Shown: positions 48,964 through 57,933, numbered from the stretch's first letter. The stretch: 64,000 nt of DNA from Paraburkholderia sp. BL23I1N1 (GCF_003610295.1 NZ_RAPV01000001.1:4712001-4776000), one strand, 5' to 3'. The notes: generated by a model not told the origin, from the sequence alone. Made by a program: numbers and translations.

Positions 48964-50019
48964 ATGCTGACTCGCACACTCGGTGCAATCTCCGCAATTA
49001 CGCTCGCGGCATGCGCCGCCTTCACGTCCGGCCCTGCCAGCGCGGACGACAACGACGGCGGCTCGCATGGGCGGCCGGTCAAGGTGATGATCATTTCGAT
49101 GTTCGGGCCCGAAGGGCAGGTGTGGCTCGATCGGCTCGGGCCATGGCGCGAGATTACGGTCGACGGCCTGTCGCCCGATTACCCGACGGTTCATTGCAAC
49201 AAGCAGGACGTGTGTGTCATGACCACGGGCATGGGGCATAGCAACGCTGCGGCGTCGATCATGGCGTTGACCTTCTCGCCGCGTTTCGATTTACGGCATA
49301 CGTACTTTATGGTGGCGGGGATTGCCGGCATCGACCCGCAGCAGGGCACGGTTGGGTCCGCCGCGTGGGCGAAGTACCTGGTGGACTTCGGGATTCAGTG
49401 GGAGATCGATGGGCGCGAGATCCCGCCAGGCTGGAATACCGGCTACCTTGGGATCAATACAAAAAGTCCTGCCGACAAGCCGCCGCTCGACTATCGGACG
49501 GAGGTGTTTCAGTTGAATACCCAGCTTGCCGATACGGCGTTTGCTTTGTCGCGTAGCGTTGTGCTGTCTGATAACGCACAGGCTCAGGCTGCGCGGGCCA
49601 AGTACTCATATGCGCCTGCGAACCGGCCGCCTACGGTTATTCAATGCGATACGCTGGCTGGGGATACCTGGTGGTCAGGGACGCTGCTTGGGCAGCGGGC
49701 TCGGGATTGGACGAAGATTCTGACCGATGGCAATGGGGTTTATTGCACGACGCAGCAGGAGGATAACGCGACGTATGAGGCGCTTAAGCGCGCGGCTTCT
49801 GTGCATAAGGTTGATTTGAGCCGTGTTGCGGTGTTGCGGGCCGGGTCTGATTTTGATCGGCCATATGATGGGCAGACTAGTGCGGATAATCTGCTTAACT
49901 ATGCTGCGCAAGGGGGCTTTACCATTGCTATTGAGAACCTGTACAGGTCGGGGAATCCGCTTGTGCAGGATATTGCTACGCATTGGGGGGAGTGGAGGGA
50001 GGGGGTGCCGAAGAGGTAG
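48964..50019 (+). CDS. NUP-family purine nucleoside permease-like protein
   Basis: 351 aa, GGAAGGA upstream. The N-terminus is a signal sequence with either a lipobox-like LAAC or a cleavage site after GPASA. NUP domain motifs: VKVMIISMFGPEGQVWLDRL, CVMTTGMGHSNAAASIMAL, YFMVAGIAGIDPQQGTVGS and the C-terminal VLRAGSDFDRPYDGQTS. Despite the name, the fold resembles nucleoside phosphorylases. The last about 50 codons are strongly G/T-ending (46 of 53), unlike the 5' part, as next to the other repeat copies. Confidence 0.85.
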   Translation: MLTRTLGAISAITLAACAAFTSGPASADDNDGGSHGRPVKVMIISMFGPEGQVWLDRLGPWREITVDGLSPDYPTVHCNKQDVCVMTTGMGHSNAAASIMALTFSPRFDLRHTYFMVAGIAGIDPQQGTVGSAAWAKYLVDFGIQWEIDGREIPPGWNTGYLGINTKSPADKPPLDYRTEVFQLNTQLADTAFALSRSVVLSDNAQAQAARAKYSYAPANRPPTVIQCDTLAGDTWWSGTLLGQRARDWTKILTDGNGVYCTTQQEDNATYEALKRAASVHKVDLSRVAVLRAGSDFDRPYDGQTSADNLLNYAAQGGFTIAIENLYRSGNPLVQDIATHWGEWREGVPKR

Positions 50020-50037
50020 AGGTTTTGTGCCTCTTTT
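50018..50037 (+). terminator. short hairpin with T run at the permease gene end
   Basis: AGAGG pairs with CCTCT across seven bases, followed by TTT, overlapping the stop codon. It is weak, but lies about 15 bp before the group II intron, a position known to attract some intron classes. Confidence 0.4.
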
Positions 50038-50051
50038 GAATTTTGAGTGGG

Positions 50052-51916
50052 GTGTGCCAAGAACGCGAGCGTCAATCGACCGATGTTTGCGGAGCTTTAC
50101 CAAAAATGAAGGAAGGCCCTTCGGAGTCGGCTTGCAGGAGCGGGCTCCAAACCGCCACAAGCTGCGTGGGTAAAGAGCCTTCGTGGTGAGCGTTGTTGGA
50201 AAAGGCAGGGATCTACTCTGTCAGGTAGGAATCAAAGAGACGAACGTAAGTGAACCGCTGATGACGTGTCGATAATTTCACGAACTGATGTCAAAACCGG
50301 AGAGCCCACTTGCTCCGGGACAAGATGGGGCGATGCCTGCTGACGGCCCCATCGGCATCCGGCATAAAGGCGGCGTGACTTTGATTCAGGCTTTGGTAAG
50401 GAACTTGGGAACCTGTCGTCCCGATGCGAAGGGAGAAATCCAAGCGGAAGGCCTCCGCAAGGATGAGAGTACCGATGCGGGGCACAGGGGCGGAGACGCC
50501 CGTAGTAGGGTTGAGGGTTCTGTAATGGGACTGGACCGAAGGGGCGTCATCGTCCGGCGTTATCACGTCGGCAACTTGAAAGAGGAGGACCGGGGTGAAT
50601 AACGCAAAGCCGTTTTGTATTTCCAGGCGAGCGGTGTGGGAGGCGTATAAGCAAGTGAAGGCCAACCGCGGGGCGGCGGGTGTGGACAGGCAGTCGATGA
50701 CGGAATTCGAGGCAGATCTGAAGAACAATCTGTATCGAATCTGGAATCGGATGTCGTCTGGCAGCTACCTTCCGCCGCCGGTCTTGCGGGTTGACATACC
50801 AAAGGACGGGGGTGCAGGGACGAGACCGTTGGGAATGCCAACGATTTCAGATCGCATCGCCCAGACGGTGGTCAAGCGATATCTGGAGCCGCTTGTGGAG
50901 CCGGTGTTCCACAACGATTCGTACGGATATCGTCCCGGACGGTCGGCGCATCAGGCGCTCGAAATGGCCCGGCAGCGATGCTGGAACCATGACTGGGTGC
51001 TGGACCTCGACATCAAGAATTTCTTTGGTAGTATTGATTGGGAACTCATGATGCGAGCGGTGCGCTGCCATACGGACTGTGCGTGGGTGCTGCTGTATAT
51101 CGAGCGCTGGCTCAAGGCGCCGGTGCACATGCCGGACGGGACCGTAGTGAAACCGGAGAAGGGCACCCCGCAGGGTGGTGTCGTTAGTCCGGTGCTGGCG
51201 AATCTGTTTCTTCACTATGCGTTCGACCGGTGGATGCAAAAGTCCTATCCGGACGTGCCGTTCGAGCGTTACGCCGATGACGCCATTTGCCACTGCAAGA
51301 GCGAAGCGCAGGCTCGGCGGCTCAAGCAGGAACTGGAGGCGCGGCTTGCGGAGTGCAAGCTGGATCTGCATCCAGAAAAGACCAAAATCGTGTACTGCAA
51401 GCAGGCCAACAGGCGTGCCGACTATCCGATCTGTCAGTTCGACTTCCTGGGCTATACGTTCAGACCGCGAAGTGTCATGAACCGGATGGGTAAGCTGTCC
51501 GTAGGTTTCACTCCGGCCGTAAGCAACAAGGCAGCCCGCGCGATGCGTCAGGAGATGCGCCGCAAGGGGCTGTTGCGTCGATACGATCTGGATCTGAATG
51601 AACTGGCGGACCAAACACGCCCGATCCTGCGAGGTTGGATGCAGTACTACGGGCGGTTCACTCGCTCTGCGCTCGCCAAGGCACTGCGTGCGGTCGATGC
51701 TGCACTGGTGCACTGGGCGCAACGGAAATACAAGTCTCTCCAGCGACGTCAGGCACGGGCATGGGTCTGGCTGGCGGGGGTCAAATCTCGCCAGCCGGGC
51801 TTGTTCGCCCACTGGGGTATAGAGGCGACGGTTGGGCGATAGGAGCCGGATGAATCGAGAGATTCACGTCCGGATCTGTGAGAGCGTGAGGGTGCGATTC
51901 CCTTGCGCTACTCGAC
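50052..51916 (+). mobile_element. group II intron
   Basis: The 5' end GTGTGCC at 50052 fits the bacterial GUGYG consensus. About 540 bp of structured ribozyme sequence precede the maturase ORF. Domain V starts right after the ORF at 51843 (GAGCCGGATGAA...GATTCACGTCCGGATC) and forms the expected stem with a GAGA-type loop. Domain VI follows with a bulged-A region, and the intron likely ends in CTCGAC at 51916. Ends are assigned by consensus, so each could be off by a few bases. Confidence 0.85.
50595..51842 (+). CDS. ltrA: group II intron-encoded reverse transcriptase/maturase
   Basis: 415 aa starting with GTG at 50595 after AGAGGAGG. Reverse-transcriptase blocks are in order: VKANRGAAGVDRQS, RPLGMPTISDRIAQ, YGYRPGRSAHQAL, DLDIKNFFGSIDW, GTPQGGVVSPVLANLFL and the catalytic FERYADD. 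FDFLGYTFRPR and a GIIM maturase domain (LRGWMQYYGRF) follow. There is no HNH endonuclease domain, so insertion would rely on nicked or single-stranded DNA. It looks intact and may be active. Confidence 0.93.
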   Translation: MNNAKPFCISRRAVWEAYKQVKANRGAAGVDRQSMTEFEADLKNNLYRIWNRMSSGSYLPPPVLRVDIPKDGGAGTRPLGMPTISDRIAQTVVKRYLEPLVEPVFHNDSYGYRPGRSAHQALEMARQRCWNHDWVLDLDIKNFFGSIDWELMMRAVRCHTDCAWVLLYIERWLKAPVHMPDGTVVKPEKGTPQGGVVSPVLANLFLHYAFDRWMQKSYPDVPFERYADDAICHCKSEAQARRLKQELEARLAECKLDLHPEKTKIVYCKQANRRADYPICQFDFLGYTFRPRSVMNRMGKLSVGFTPAVSNKAARAMRQEMRRKGLLRRYDLDLNELADQTRPILRGWMQYYGRFTRSALAKALRAVDAALVHWAQRKYKSLQRRQARAWVWLAGVKSRQPGLFAHWGIEATVGR

Positions 51917-52044
51917 TAGGTTTGGCGGGTCAAGGACGGACGTAAGGCCGGCGAAGCGAATCCTTGAGGCGCCCAGAATTGATAGGCTGAGCCGTGGCTG
52001 GTTGCGGCAGAATGCGGCAACCAGCCACGCAAGACAAAGCAACC

Positions 52045-53064
52045 ATGACGAATCAACTGTTCGAATCCGCTCCTGGAATAACCGCGCCCTGGTACGTTCA
52101 AGGCGTTGACTTTGATGCCGCCCAGCATCAACTCACCATTGCCGTGGACTTCGTCGCGGGCACCCGGTTTGCCTATGCTGGAGTTGCCGGTGAGCATCCT
52201 GTCCACGACACGCAAATCAAGCGTCTGCGTCACCTGAATTTCTTTCAACACGATTGCTTCCTGGAAGTGCGGGTGCCGCGTGTGCGCTTGCCCGATGGCT
52301 CCGTGCGGTTGGTCGAACCTGATTGGGTCGGTCAACTCAGCGGCTTTACGCTGCTGTTCGAGGCACCCGTACTGATGCTCGCCCAACAGATGCCGTTTGC
52401 CGCTGTCGCGCGTGCGGTCAACCTGTCGTGGCATCGAGTACACGCCATCTGTTCGCGGTATGTGGAGCTGGCACTCGCGGGGGCTGACCTGTCTGAGGTG
52501 ACGGCAGTGGGGCGATTGACGAAACCTCGTATCGGCGCGGTCATGAGTATCTGACGCTGGTCGCCGATATGCGGGCGCGGCGGGTCGTGTTCGTCACGAC
52601 CGGCAAGGATGCCAGCACGATTGAACGCTTTGCGGCCTATCTGGGCGAACTCGGTGGTACGTCCGAGCAAATCAGCTCTGTCAGCATCGACATGTCGCCA
52701 GCTTTCATCAAGGGCGTCAATGAACATCTGCCCGACGCGCGACTGACCTTCGACAAGTTTCACGTCGTTGCTCACGCGTCCAAGGCGCTCGACACGGTGC
52801 GCAGGCAGCAACAGAAGGTCGACCCGCAACTCAAAGGCATGCGCTGGACGCTGCTCAAAGACGCGAACAAACTGAATCTCGCCCAACTGACAGACCTCGA
52901 GGCGCTCGTCAGTCAGTACACCACCAGGCGCACGGCCCGGGCGTGGCTGTACCGCGAGCAACTGCGCGACATTCTCGAGCGCAAGCAAATCAATGTCGTG
53001 TCGGCGATGTTGCACCAGTGGTGTACGAATGTCATGCGCTCGAAGGTCGAACCGATGAAGGACG
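52045..53064 (+). pseudogene. ISL3-family transposase fragment with internal frameshift
   Basis: From the ATG at 52045 the frame encodes the ISL3 N-terminal region (DTQIKRLRHLNFFQHDCFL) and HTH to SEVTAV, then shifts at the GGGG run 52509-52512. The next frame continues AIDETSYRRGHEYLTLVAD, the first catalytic Asp region, and IDMSPAFIKG, the second. The sequence ends at KVEPMKDVA, losing the C-terminal catalytic Glu. The N-terminal zinc-finger cysteines of ISL3 proteins are absent here (FAYAGVAGEHPV). Confidence 0.8.
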
Positions 53065-53669
53065 TCGCGGGACGGTACTTCTACTGGTACATGATGAAGG
53101 ACATCTACAGCCGCAAGCTGGTGATGAACGAGGTGTGGGAACAGGAGTCGGCCGAGCACGCAAGTGTGCTGCTGGCCAAGGGATGTCTGCGTGAAGGTAT
53201 TGCGGGTCGTCCGCTGGTGCTGCACGCGGATAACGGCAGTGCGATGAAAGGCGCCACGATGCGCGCGGCCATGATCGATCTGGGCGTACAGCCTTCGTTC
53301 AGCCGGCCGCGCGTGAGCAACGACAACGCGTTTGCCGAGTCGCTGTTCCGCACGGCGAAGTACTGTCCGCTGTGGCCCGAGCAGCCGTTCGACACGCTGG
53401 AGGCTGCCCGCGCCTGGGTACAGCGCTTCGTGCAGTGGTACAACGAGGAGCACCGTCACAGCGGCCTGAAGTACGTCAGTCCGGTGCAACGGCACCGCGG
53501 TGAAGCCAACGAACTGCTGGCCCGACGGCATGCGCTCTATGAGGACGCGCGCATGCGAAACCCCGCACGCTGGTCAGGCGCCATCCGCAACTGGCATCTC
53601 GCGGATTCGGTCTATCTGAATCCGGAGAGAGTCCACGCCTCGGCCGGAATGTTTAAGCACGCAGTGTAA
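53065..53669 (+). pseudogene. IS3-family OrfB C-terminal fragment fused in frame to the ISL3 fragment
   Basis: Starts GRYFYWYMMKDIYSRKL, the middle of the integrase core, so the first catalytic Asp (in WxxDIT of intact OrfB) is missing. The later DDE residues are present: LHADNGSAMKG and NDNAFAESLFRTAKY. The C-terminal WYNEEHRHSGLKYVSPVQRH box is typical of IS3 elements. It is in frame with the preceding ISL3 part, giving a 366-aa open frame from 52569. Confidence 0.82.
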
Positions 53670-53702
53670 CGGTTCATGCGACAACTGGCTTGACACACAC
53701 CG

Positions 53703-53816
53703 GCGGCGGCAAAGAAAGTAAGTGCCGCCCCGCACAGGGGCAACGCTAATAGACCACTAAGAAAACAAGGAAAGGCCAACGCCACAACCAAACAAACGAA
53801 CAAGCGCCGCGAAGGC
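53703..53816 (-). repeat. truncated third copy of the dispersed repeat
   Basis: Matches the outer half of the arm at 33315-33550: GGCAAAGAAAGTAAG, GCCCCGCACAGGGGC, AACGCTAATAGACC, AAGAAAACAAGGAAAGGCC and GCGCCGCGAAGGC in the same order. The inner half is absent; the copy starts exactly where the IS3-type end finishes, so the insertion or a later deletion cut it. Confidence 0.85.
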
Positions 53817-53847
53817 AAAAACCAAACCCAAACCCAAATCTAATCCA

Positions 53848-53919
53848 TCACTGCGGCGCCCGATAAGGCGTCCACACCGGCGCATCCACATTCCAATCAT
53901 CAAGTTCAGACGGTGTCAT
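53848..53919 (-). CDS. candidate 23-residue small protein
   Basis: ATG at 53919 with GGAG six bases upstream, ending TGA at 53848. The peptide is acidic and aromatic with a Pro-rich end (starts MTPSELDDW, ends PYRAPQ). It lies 85 bp downstream of the DUF4148 gene on the same strand and could be co-transcribed. Codon third positions are G/T-rich, following the repeat-flank skew. No known family. Confidence 0.35.
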   Translation of the reverse strand: MTPSELDDWNVDAPVWTPYRAPQ

Positions 53920-54004
53920 AACAAGCTCCATCGAAAAGAGAGAAAACAACCACAACCGCAATGAAAATGTATTTCGGAACCCGAATCATTGCGGCGAATC
54001 CGCC

Positions 54005-54316
54005 TTACTGCCCGTTGGCAACGCGAGTCACATCGCCGCCGTTACCTTCCTGCAGTGCGATGCGCGCAGCCTGCGTCTGACCAATCAAACCTTTATTCGG
54101 ATACGACGTCCGATTCAACGAAGCCAGCGACCCGTCGCGATACGCAGCCACCAACTCAGCCTGAACTTCAGCACGAGTTTTACCGACAGTCGTCGGCGCC
54201 GGTTGCGTTTGATATGTGCCCGCATGGCCAATGCCCCCGCCGCCATTGCTTTGCGCAAACACCGGCGCGCTGGCAAGCAGCGAAACAACTAGACCTGCTA
54301 AGAGATTGCGTTTCAT
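54005..54316 (-). CDS. DUF4148 family exported protein
   Basis: 103 aa, GGAG upstream of the ATG at 54316. The signal peptide ends APVFAQS, followed by a Gly-rich turn and the DUF4148 core KTRAEVQAELVAAYRDGSL...YPNKGLIGQTQAAR. Paralogue of the protein at 23651. Function unknown. Confidence 0.82.
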   Translation of the reverse strand: MKRNLLAGLVVSLLASAPVFAQSNGGGGIGHAGTYQTQPAPTTVGKTRAEVQAELVAAYRDGSLASLNRTSYPNKGLIGQTQAARIALQEGNGGDVTRVANGQ

Positions 54317-54569
54317 GATTCACTCCTGTCGATTCGTTTGCAGCGCAAGCCGCGCTGCGACAGGGTGAAATGTAGACTTCGACTCAGTACGGATAAACCG
54401 CACTTTCGCGAAATGAATTGTCGCGATTCCGGAACAATCGCGATGAAGCCCGCAGCACTCGGTTACCGCAGGGCAATCGCGGCATTAGCGCCGCGATTGG
54501 AATTCACTGTTTCAATTTCTGTACTTCAACTCGCGCGAATCAAGCAACCAGGAATCAAGCGACCCAGAA

Positions 54570-55574
54570 TCAAGCAACCCATTCCGTTATCACCGGCGTA
54601 TCGAGCATCGGAGCAGATTCACGCTCTTCGAAAGTACGTTTCGTGCACATCGCGTCGAGACTGCCACGTCCGCTTAGCAACGGGCAGCGGTCAAACAGTT
54701 CGGCAATCCAGTCTACGAAAACACGGACTTTAGGCGACAGATGCCGACTGTGCGGATAGACTGCGGAAATCGGCATCGGCAAAGGTTTCAGCTCCGGCAG
54801 CACTTCAACCAGCTGACCCGAACGCAGATGCGGAAGCACCATGAAGAGCGCCGGCTGAATCAGGCCGAAGCTTTCCAGTCCGCAAGTTACGTAGGCATCG
54901 GCGTCGTTCACCGACACAATGCTCTTCATCTTCACTTCGATTTCTTTGCCATCAACCATGAAGGCCCAATCAATCGTGCGCCCCGTGCGGCTCGAGAAAT
55001 AATTGACTGCTTTGTGATTGTCGAGATCCTCGAGCGAAGTCGGCATGCCCGCGCGCTTGATGTAGTCGGGGGACGCGCATGTCACGCCCTCGAACAAACC
55101 GATACGTCGCGCAACCAGCGACGAATCCTGTAGCGCACCCACACGCACCACGCAATCCACGCCTTCCTGCAACAGGTCGACGGGCCGGTCCGTCAATCCG
55201 AGTTGCAGATCGATGTCCGGGTAACGCGTGTGGAATTCACACAGCGAAGGGATCACCAGCAATCGCCCGATCGATCCCGGCATGTCGATGCGCAACTTGC
55301 CGTGCGGCTTCTTATTGCCGCTCTGGAAGCTGGCCTCGGTCTCTTCGACGTCCGCGAGGATGCGCACGCAGCGTTCGTAGTACGCGGCGCCGTCCGGCGT
55401 CAGCGACAAACGCCGCGTGGTCCGATGCATCAGACGCGTGCCGAGGAACGCTTCGAGGTTCTGAATGATGGTGGTAACCGACGCGCGCGGCAGGTCGAGC
55501 GTTTCCGCTGCGCGGGTAAAGCTGTTGGTGTCGACGACGCGCGTGAACACTTGCATGGCCTGAAGCCGGTCCAT
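54570..55574 (-). CDS. ceoR: LysR-type regulator of the CeoAB-OpcM efflux operon
   Basis: 334 aa, GGAGG before the start. HTH at residues 17-36 (FTRAAETLDLPRASVTTIIQNLE) and the HRTTRRLSLTPDG linker of the DsdA-like group. The effector domain includes VDCVVRVGALQDSSLVARRIG. The extra about 35-residue C-terminus is longer than usual. It is divergent from llpE, as ceoR (bpeT in B. pseudomallei) is from llpE-ceoAB-opcM. In those species it activates the pump, with salicylate-like inducers reported. Confidence 0.87.
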   Translation of the reverse strand: MDRLQAMQVFTRVVDTNSFTRAAETLDLPRASVTTIIQNLEAFLGTRLMHRTTRRLSLTPDGAAYYERCVRILADVEETEASFQSGNKKPHGKLRIDMPGSIGRLLVIPSLCEFHTRYPDIDLQLGLTDRPVDLLQEGVDCVVRVGALQDSSLVARRIGLFEGVTCASPDYIKRAGMPTSLEDLDNHKAVNYFSSRTGRTIDWAFMVDGKEIEVKMKSIVSVNDADAYVTCGLESFGLIQPALFMVLPHLRSGQLVEVLPELKPLPMPISAVYPHSRHLSPKVRVFVDWIAELFDRCPLLSGRGSLDAMCTKRTFEERESAPMLDTPVITEWVA

Positions 55575-55727
55575 TGCAAACCTCCAGAAAGGGGCGGGCG
55601 CACTGAGCAGGAATCGAATCCGCAGAGCAATCGCGATCGATTGTTCAGAGTCGCCGAATTGTGTTGCCGGATTATAGGCATTTATTTAGGAGTCTGCCGA
55701 AGCCACAATTCGCACCATTGAAGTTCT

Positions 55728-56603
55728 ATGCGCATTGCGCGGCTCGACATGGATGCATTTAAACCGCTGTACTCCTTTGTGCCCGCCGACAGCGGCCCGG
55801 CACAGGCAACCAGCACGGCACTCGACGTCACAGACGTGCAGATAGGAGGGCACGCACAGGACATTACGTTGCGTTTGTACCGGCAGCCACAAAAAACCGC
55901 ACTGCCGGTACTGCTTTATTTTCACGGCGGCGGTTTTACCAAGGGCTCGATCGACCAGGCCGACTACGCCGCGCGTTATTTCGCAGAACACTTACCGGCT
56001 CTGGTCGTCTCGGTCGGTTATTCGCTGGCGCCGCAGTTCCCGTTTCCGGCGGCGCCCGAAGACGCACATCGCGCGGCGCTGTGGGTGCAAACACGAGCAC
56101 GCGCGTTTGGCGGGAATAGCAAGAAGGTTGGCGTAGCCGGCCACGATGCGGGCGGCCAGCTGGCCAACTGCCTCGCTTTCATCGCCCGTGATCGCGGCGA
56201 CGTGCAGATCGTCGCCCAGGCGCTGTTCGGACCGATGCTCGATCCGAGCCTCACACGCCTCGGCGACGAAAAGCGACTGGGCTCGGACATCACCGCGAAG
56301 GAATGCGCGGCGTGTTATCGCGCGTATCTGCCGCAAGCGTCGCAACGCATGCATCCGTATGCCGCGCCGCTCGAATCGTCGCGCCTCGCGGGCTTGCCGG
56401 CCACGCTGATCGCGACGGCGCAAAACGATGTGCTGCATGTGGAAGCGGAGAAATACGCGAGCAGTCTGATCGACGCGGGTGTGCTGACCCAGGTGGTCCG
56501 CTATCCCAGCATCTCGCACGCCGCGTTGGCCGACCATCCGCCTGCATTGCAGGAGGCGGTGAGATTTTTTCAGTGGCGCTTCGATGCACGCGCCCATCGC
56601 TGA
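55728..56603 (+). CDS. llpE: lipase-like alpha/beta hydrolase of the efflux operon, nucleophile Ser replaced by Asp
   Basis: 291 aa with hormone-sensitive-lipase-type motifs: YFHGGGFTKGS oxyanion hole, the Asp in TAQNDVLHVE and the His in ISHAAL. The nucleophile elbow reads VAGHDAGGQ: residue 140 (GAT at 56145-56147) is Asp where GDSAGG would have Ser. First gene before ceoA, as llpE is in Burkholderia. Esterase activity is therefore doubtful; a dehalogenase-like Asp nucleophile or a non-enzymatic role are options. An in-frame ATG at 55749 is an alternative start. Confidence 0.85.
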   Translation: MRIARLDMDAFKPLYSFVPADSGPAQATSTALDVTDVQIGGHAQDITLRLYRQPQKTALPVLLYFHGGGFTKGSIDQADYAARYFAEHLPALVVSVGYSLAPQFPFPAAPEDAHRAALWVQTRARAFGGNSKKVGVAGHDAGGQLANCLAFIARDRGDVQIVAQALFGPMLDPSLTRLGDEKRLGSDITAKECAACYRAYLPQASQRMHPYAAPLESSRLAGLPATLIATAQNDVLHVEAEKYASSLIDAGVLTQVVRYPSISHAALADHPPALQEAVRFFQWRFDARAHR

Positions 56604-56648
56604 GACAGAAATAAGCAGAACTTTAATCAACGATACCGGGAGCTTCTC

Positions 56649-57860
56649 ATGACTATCCTTCCTCTTTCCCGTCGCCGTGTGGCGATTGCCGCGCTAGTCG
56701 TCATCGTCGTGGCAGGACTGGGCACGTTCGGCGCGATTCGCGTCGACGCGAGCTCGCCCGCTGCGCCCACCATCGTGCCGGAAGTCGATGTGGCCACCGT
56801 GGTGCAAAAGACCATCACCGACTGGCAAAGCTATTCGGGCCGCCTCGAAGCCGTCGAAAAAGTGGACGTCCGTTCGCAGGTGCCGGGCACGATCGTGTCC
56901 GTCAACTTCAAGGACGGCGCACTCGTGAAGAAAGGCGACACGCTGTTCGTGATCGACCCGCGTCCGTACGCGGCCGAAGTGGACCGCGCCGAAGCACAGG
57001 TCGCGGCGGCGCAGGCGCGTACGGGCTACACGCAAAGCGATTGGGAGCGTGCGCAGCGCCTGATCGCCGACAACGCGATCGCCAAGCGCGATTACGACGA
57101 GAAGCAGAACGCCGCGCGCGAAGCGAGTGCCAACCTGAAGGCCGCGCAAGCCGCCGTCGAAACCGCGCGCATCAATCTGGGCTACACGAAGATCGTCGCG
57201 CCGGTGTCGGGCCGTGTCTCGCGTGCGGAAATCACGGTGGGCAACGTGGTGTCCGCGGGGGCAAGCTCGGCGCCGCTGACCACGCTGGTGTCGGTTTCGC
57301 CGATCTACGCTTCGTTCGACGTCGACGAACAAACCTACCTGCAATACCTGAGCCGCGCGAAAGATGGCCGCAAGGTGCCGGTGGACCTGGGTCTGGCGGA
57401 TGAAAGCGGCTACTCGCGCAACGGCACGATCGAATCGGTCGACAACCGGCTGGATACCTCGTCCGGCACGATCCGGGTGCGCGCGCGTTTCGATAATGAG
57501 GACGGTGCATTGATCCCGGGTCTGTATGCGCGCGTGAAGGTCGGCGGCAGCGAGCCGCATCCGGCACTGCTGATCGACGACGCCGCGGTGGGCACCGATC
57601 AGGACAAGAAGTTCGTGCTGGTGGTCGATCAGAGCAATCACGTCGTCTATCGCGAAGTGCAGGTGGGCTCCATGCAAGGCAACCTGCGCGTCGTCAAGGG
57701 CGGATTGCAGGCGACCGACCGCATTGTCGTGAACGGTATCCAGCGTGTGCGTCCGGGCGATGCAGTCCGCGCTCACATGGTGCCGATGACCGCCGATCAG
57801 GACCCGAACAGCGCGCCGCTTGCACAAACGCGAGCAAAAGCAGCTGACAAGAATTCGTGA
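56649..57860 (+). CDS. ceoA: RND efflux periplasmic adaptor
   Basis: 403 aa, GGAG upstream. An N-terminal membrane anchor (VAIAALVVIVVAGLGTFG) has no lipobox Cys, unlike MexA. The lipoyl halves are VDVRSQVPGTIVSVNFKDG and the later APVSGRVSRAEI; a coiled coil (residues about 115-175) lies between; beta-barrel and membrane-proximal domains follow. It links CeoB to OpcM. 45 bp after llpE. Confidence 0.93.
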   Translation: MTILPLSRRRVAIAALVVIVVAGLGTFGAIRVDASSPAAPTIVPEVDVATVVQKTITDWQSYSGRLEAVEKVDVRSQVPGTIVSVNFKDGALVKKGDTLFVIDPRPYAAEVDRAEAQVAAAQARTGYTQSDWERAQRLIADNAIAKRDYDEKQNAAREASANLKAAQAAVETARINLGYTKIVAPVSGRVSRAEITVGNVVSAGASSAPLTTLVSVSPIYASFDVDEQTYLQYLSRAKDGRKVPVDLGLADESGYSRNGTIESVDNRLDTSSGTIRVRARFDNEDGALIPGLYARVKVGGSEPHPALLIDDAAVGTDQDKKFVLVVDQSNHVVYREVQVGSMQGNLRVVKGGLQATDRIVVNGIQRVRPGDAVRAHMVPMTADQDPNSAPLAQTRAKAADKNS

Positions 57861-57933
57861 GCCTCGTGCGCCGCGTTTATCCAGTGACATTGACTGGTTG
57901 TACCGGCGCATGCTCCAACGTTGAGAGCTTCCC

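Larger units (their letters stand above)
51993..53700 (+). mobile_element. chimeric, non-functional insertion-sequence remnant (ISL3 5' part joined to IS3 3' part)
   Basis: The left part encodes an ISL3-family transposase N-terminus and middle; the right part encodes the C-terminal half of an IS3-family OrfB. The junction is near 53065. A 12-bp perfect hairpin (GTGGCTGGTTGC and complement) is at 51993-52028, before the ORF. The right end lies about 53700, where the IS3-type tail meets the dispersed repeat. I could not identify matching terminal inverted repeats or target duplications. Confidence 0.75.
53670..54004. other. intergenic region with IS end, repeat remnant and a tiny ORF
   Basis: 335 bp. 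Left: IS3-type tail to about 53700. Middle: repeat remnant. Then an A/C-rich stretch (53817-53847) like the flank of the repeat at 33550, and the small ORF at 53848-53919. Nothing recognisable between 53920 and 54004. Confidence 0.55.

Noticed and set aside
50595..51842. Diversity-generating retroelement or retron reverse transcriptase
   Set aside because: Domain V follows immediately, a maturase domain is present, and I see no template/variable repeat pair or msr-msd; it is a group II intron protein.
51993..52028. 12-bp hairpin as terminal inverted repeat of the IS
   Set aside because: Both halves lie together at one end; I found no copy at the right end near 53700.
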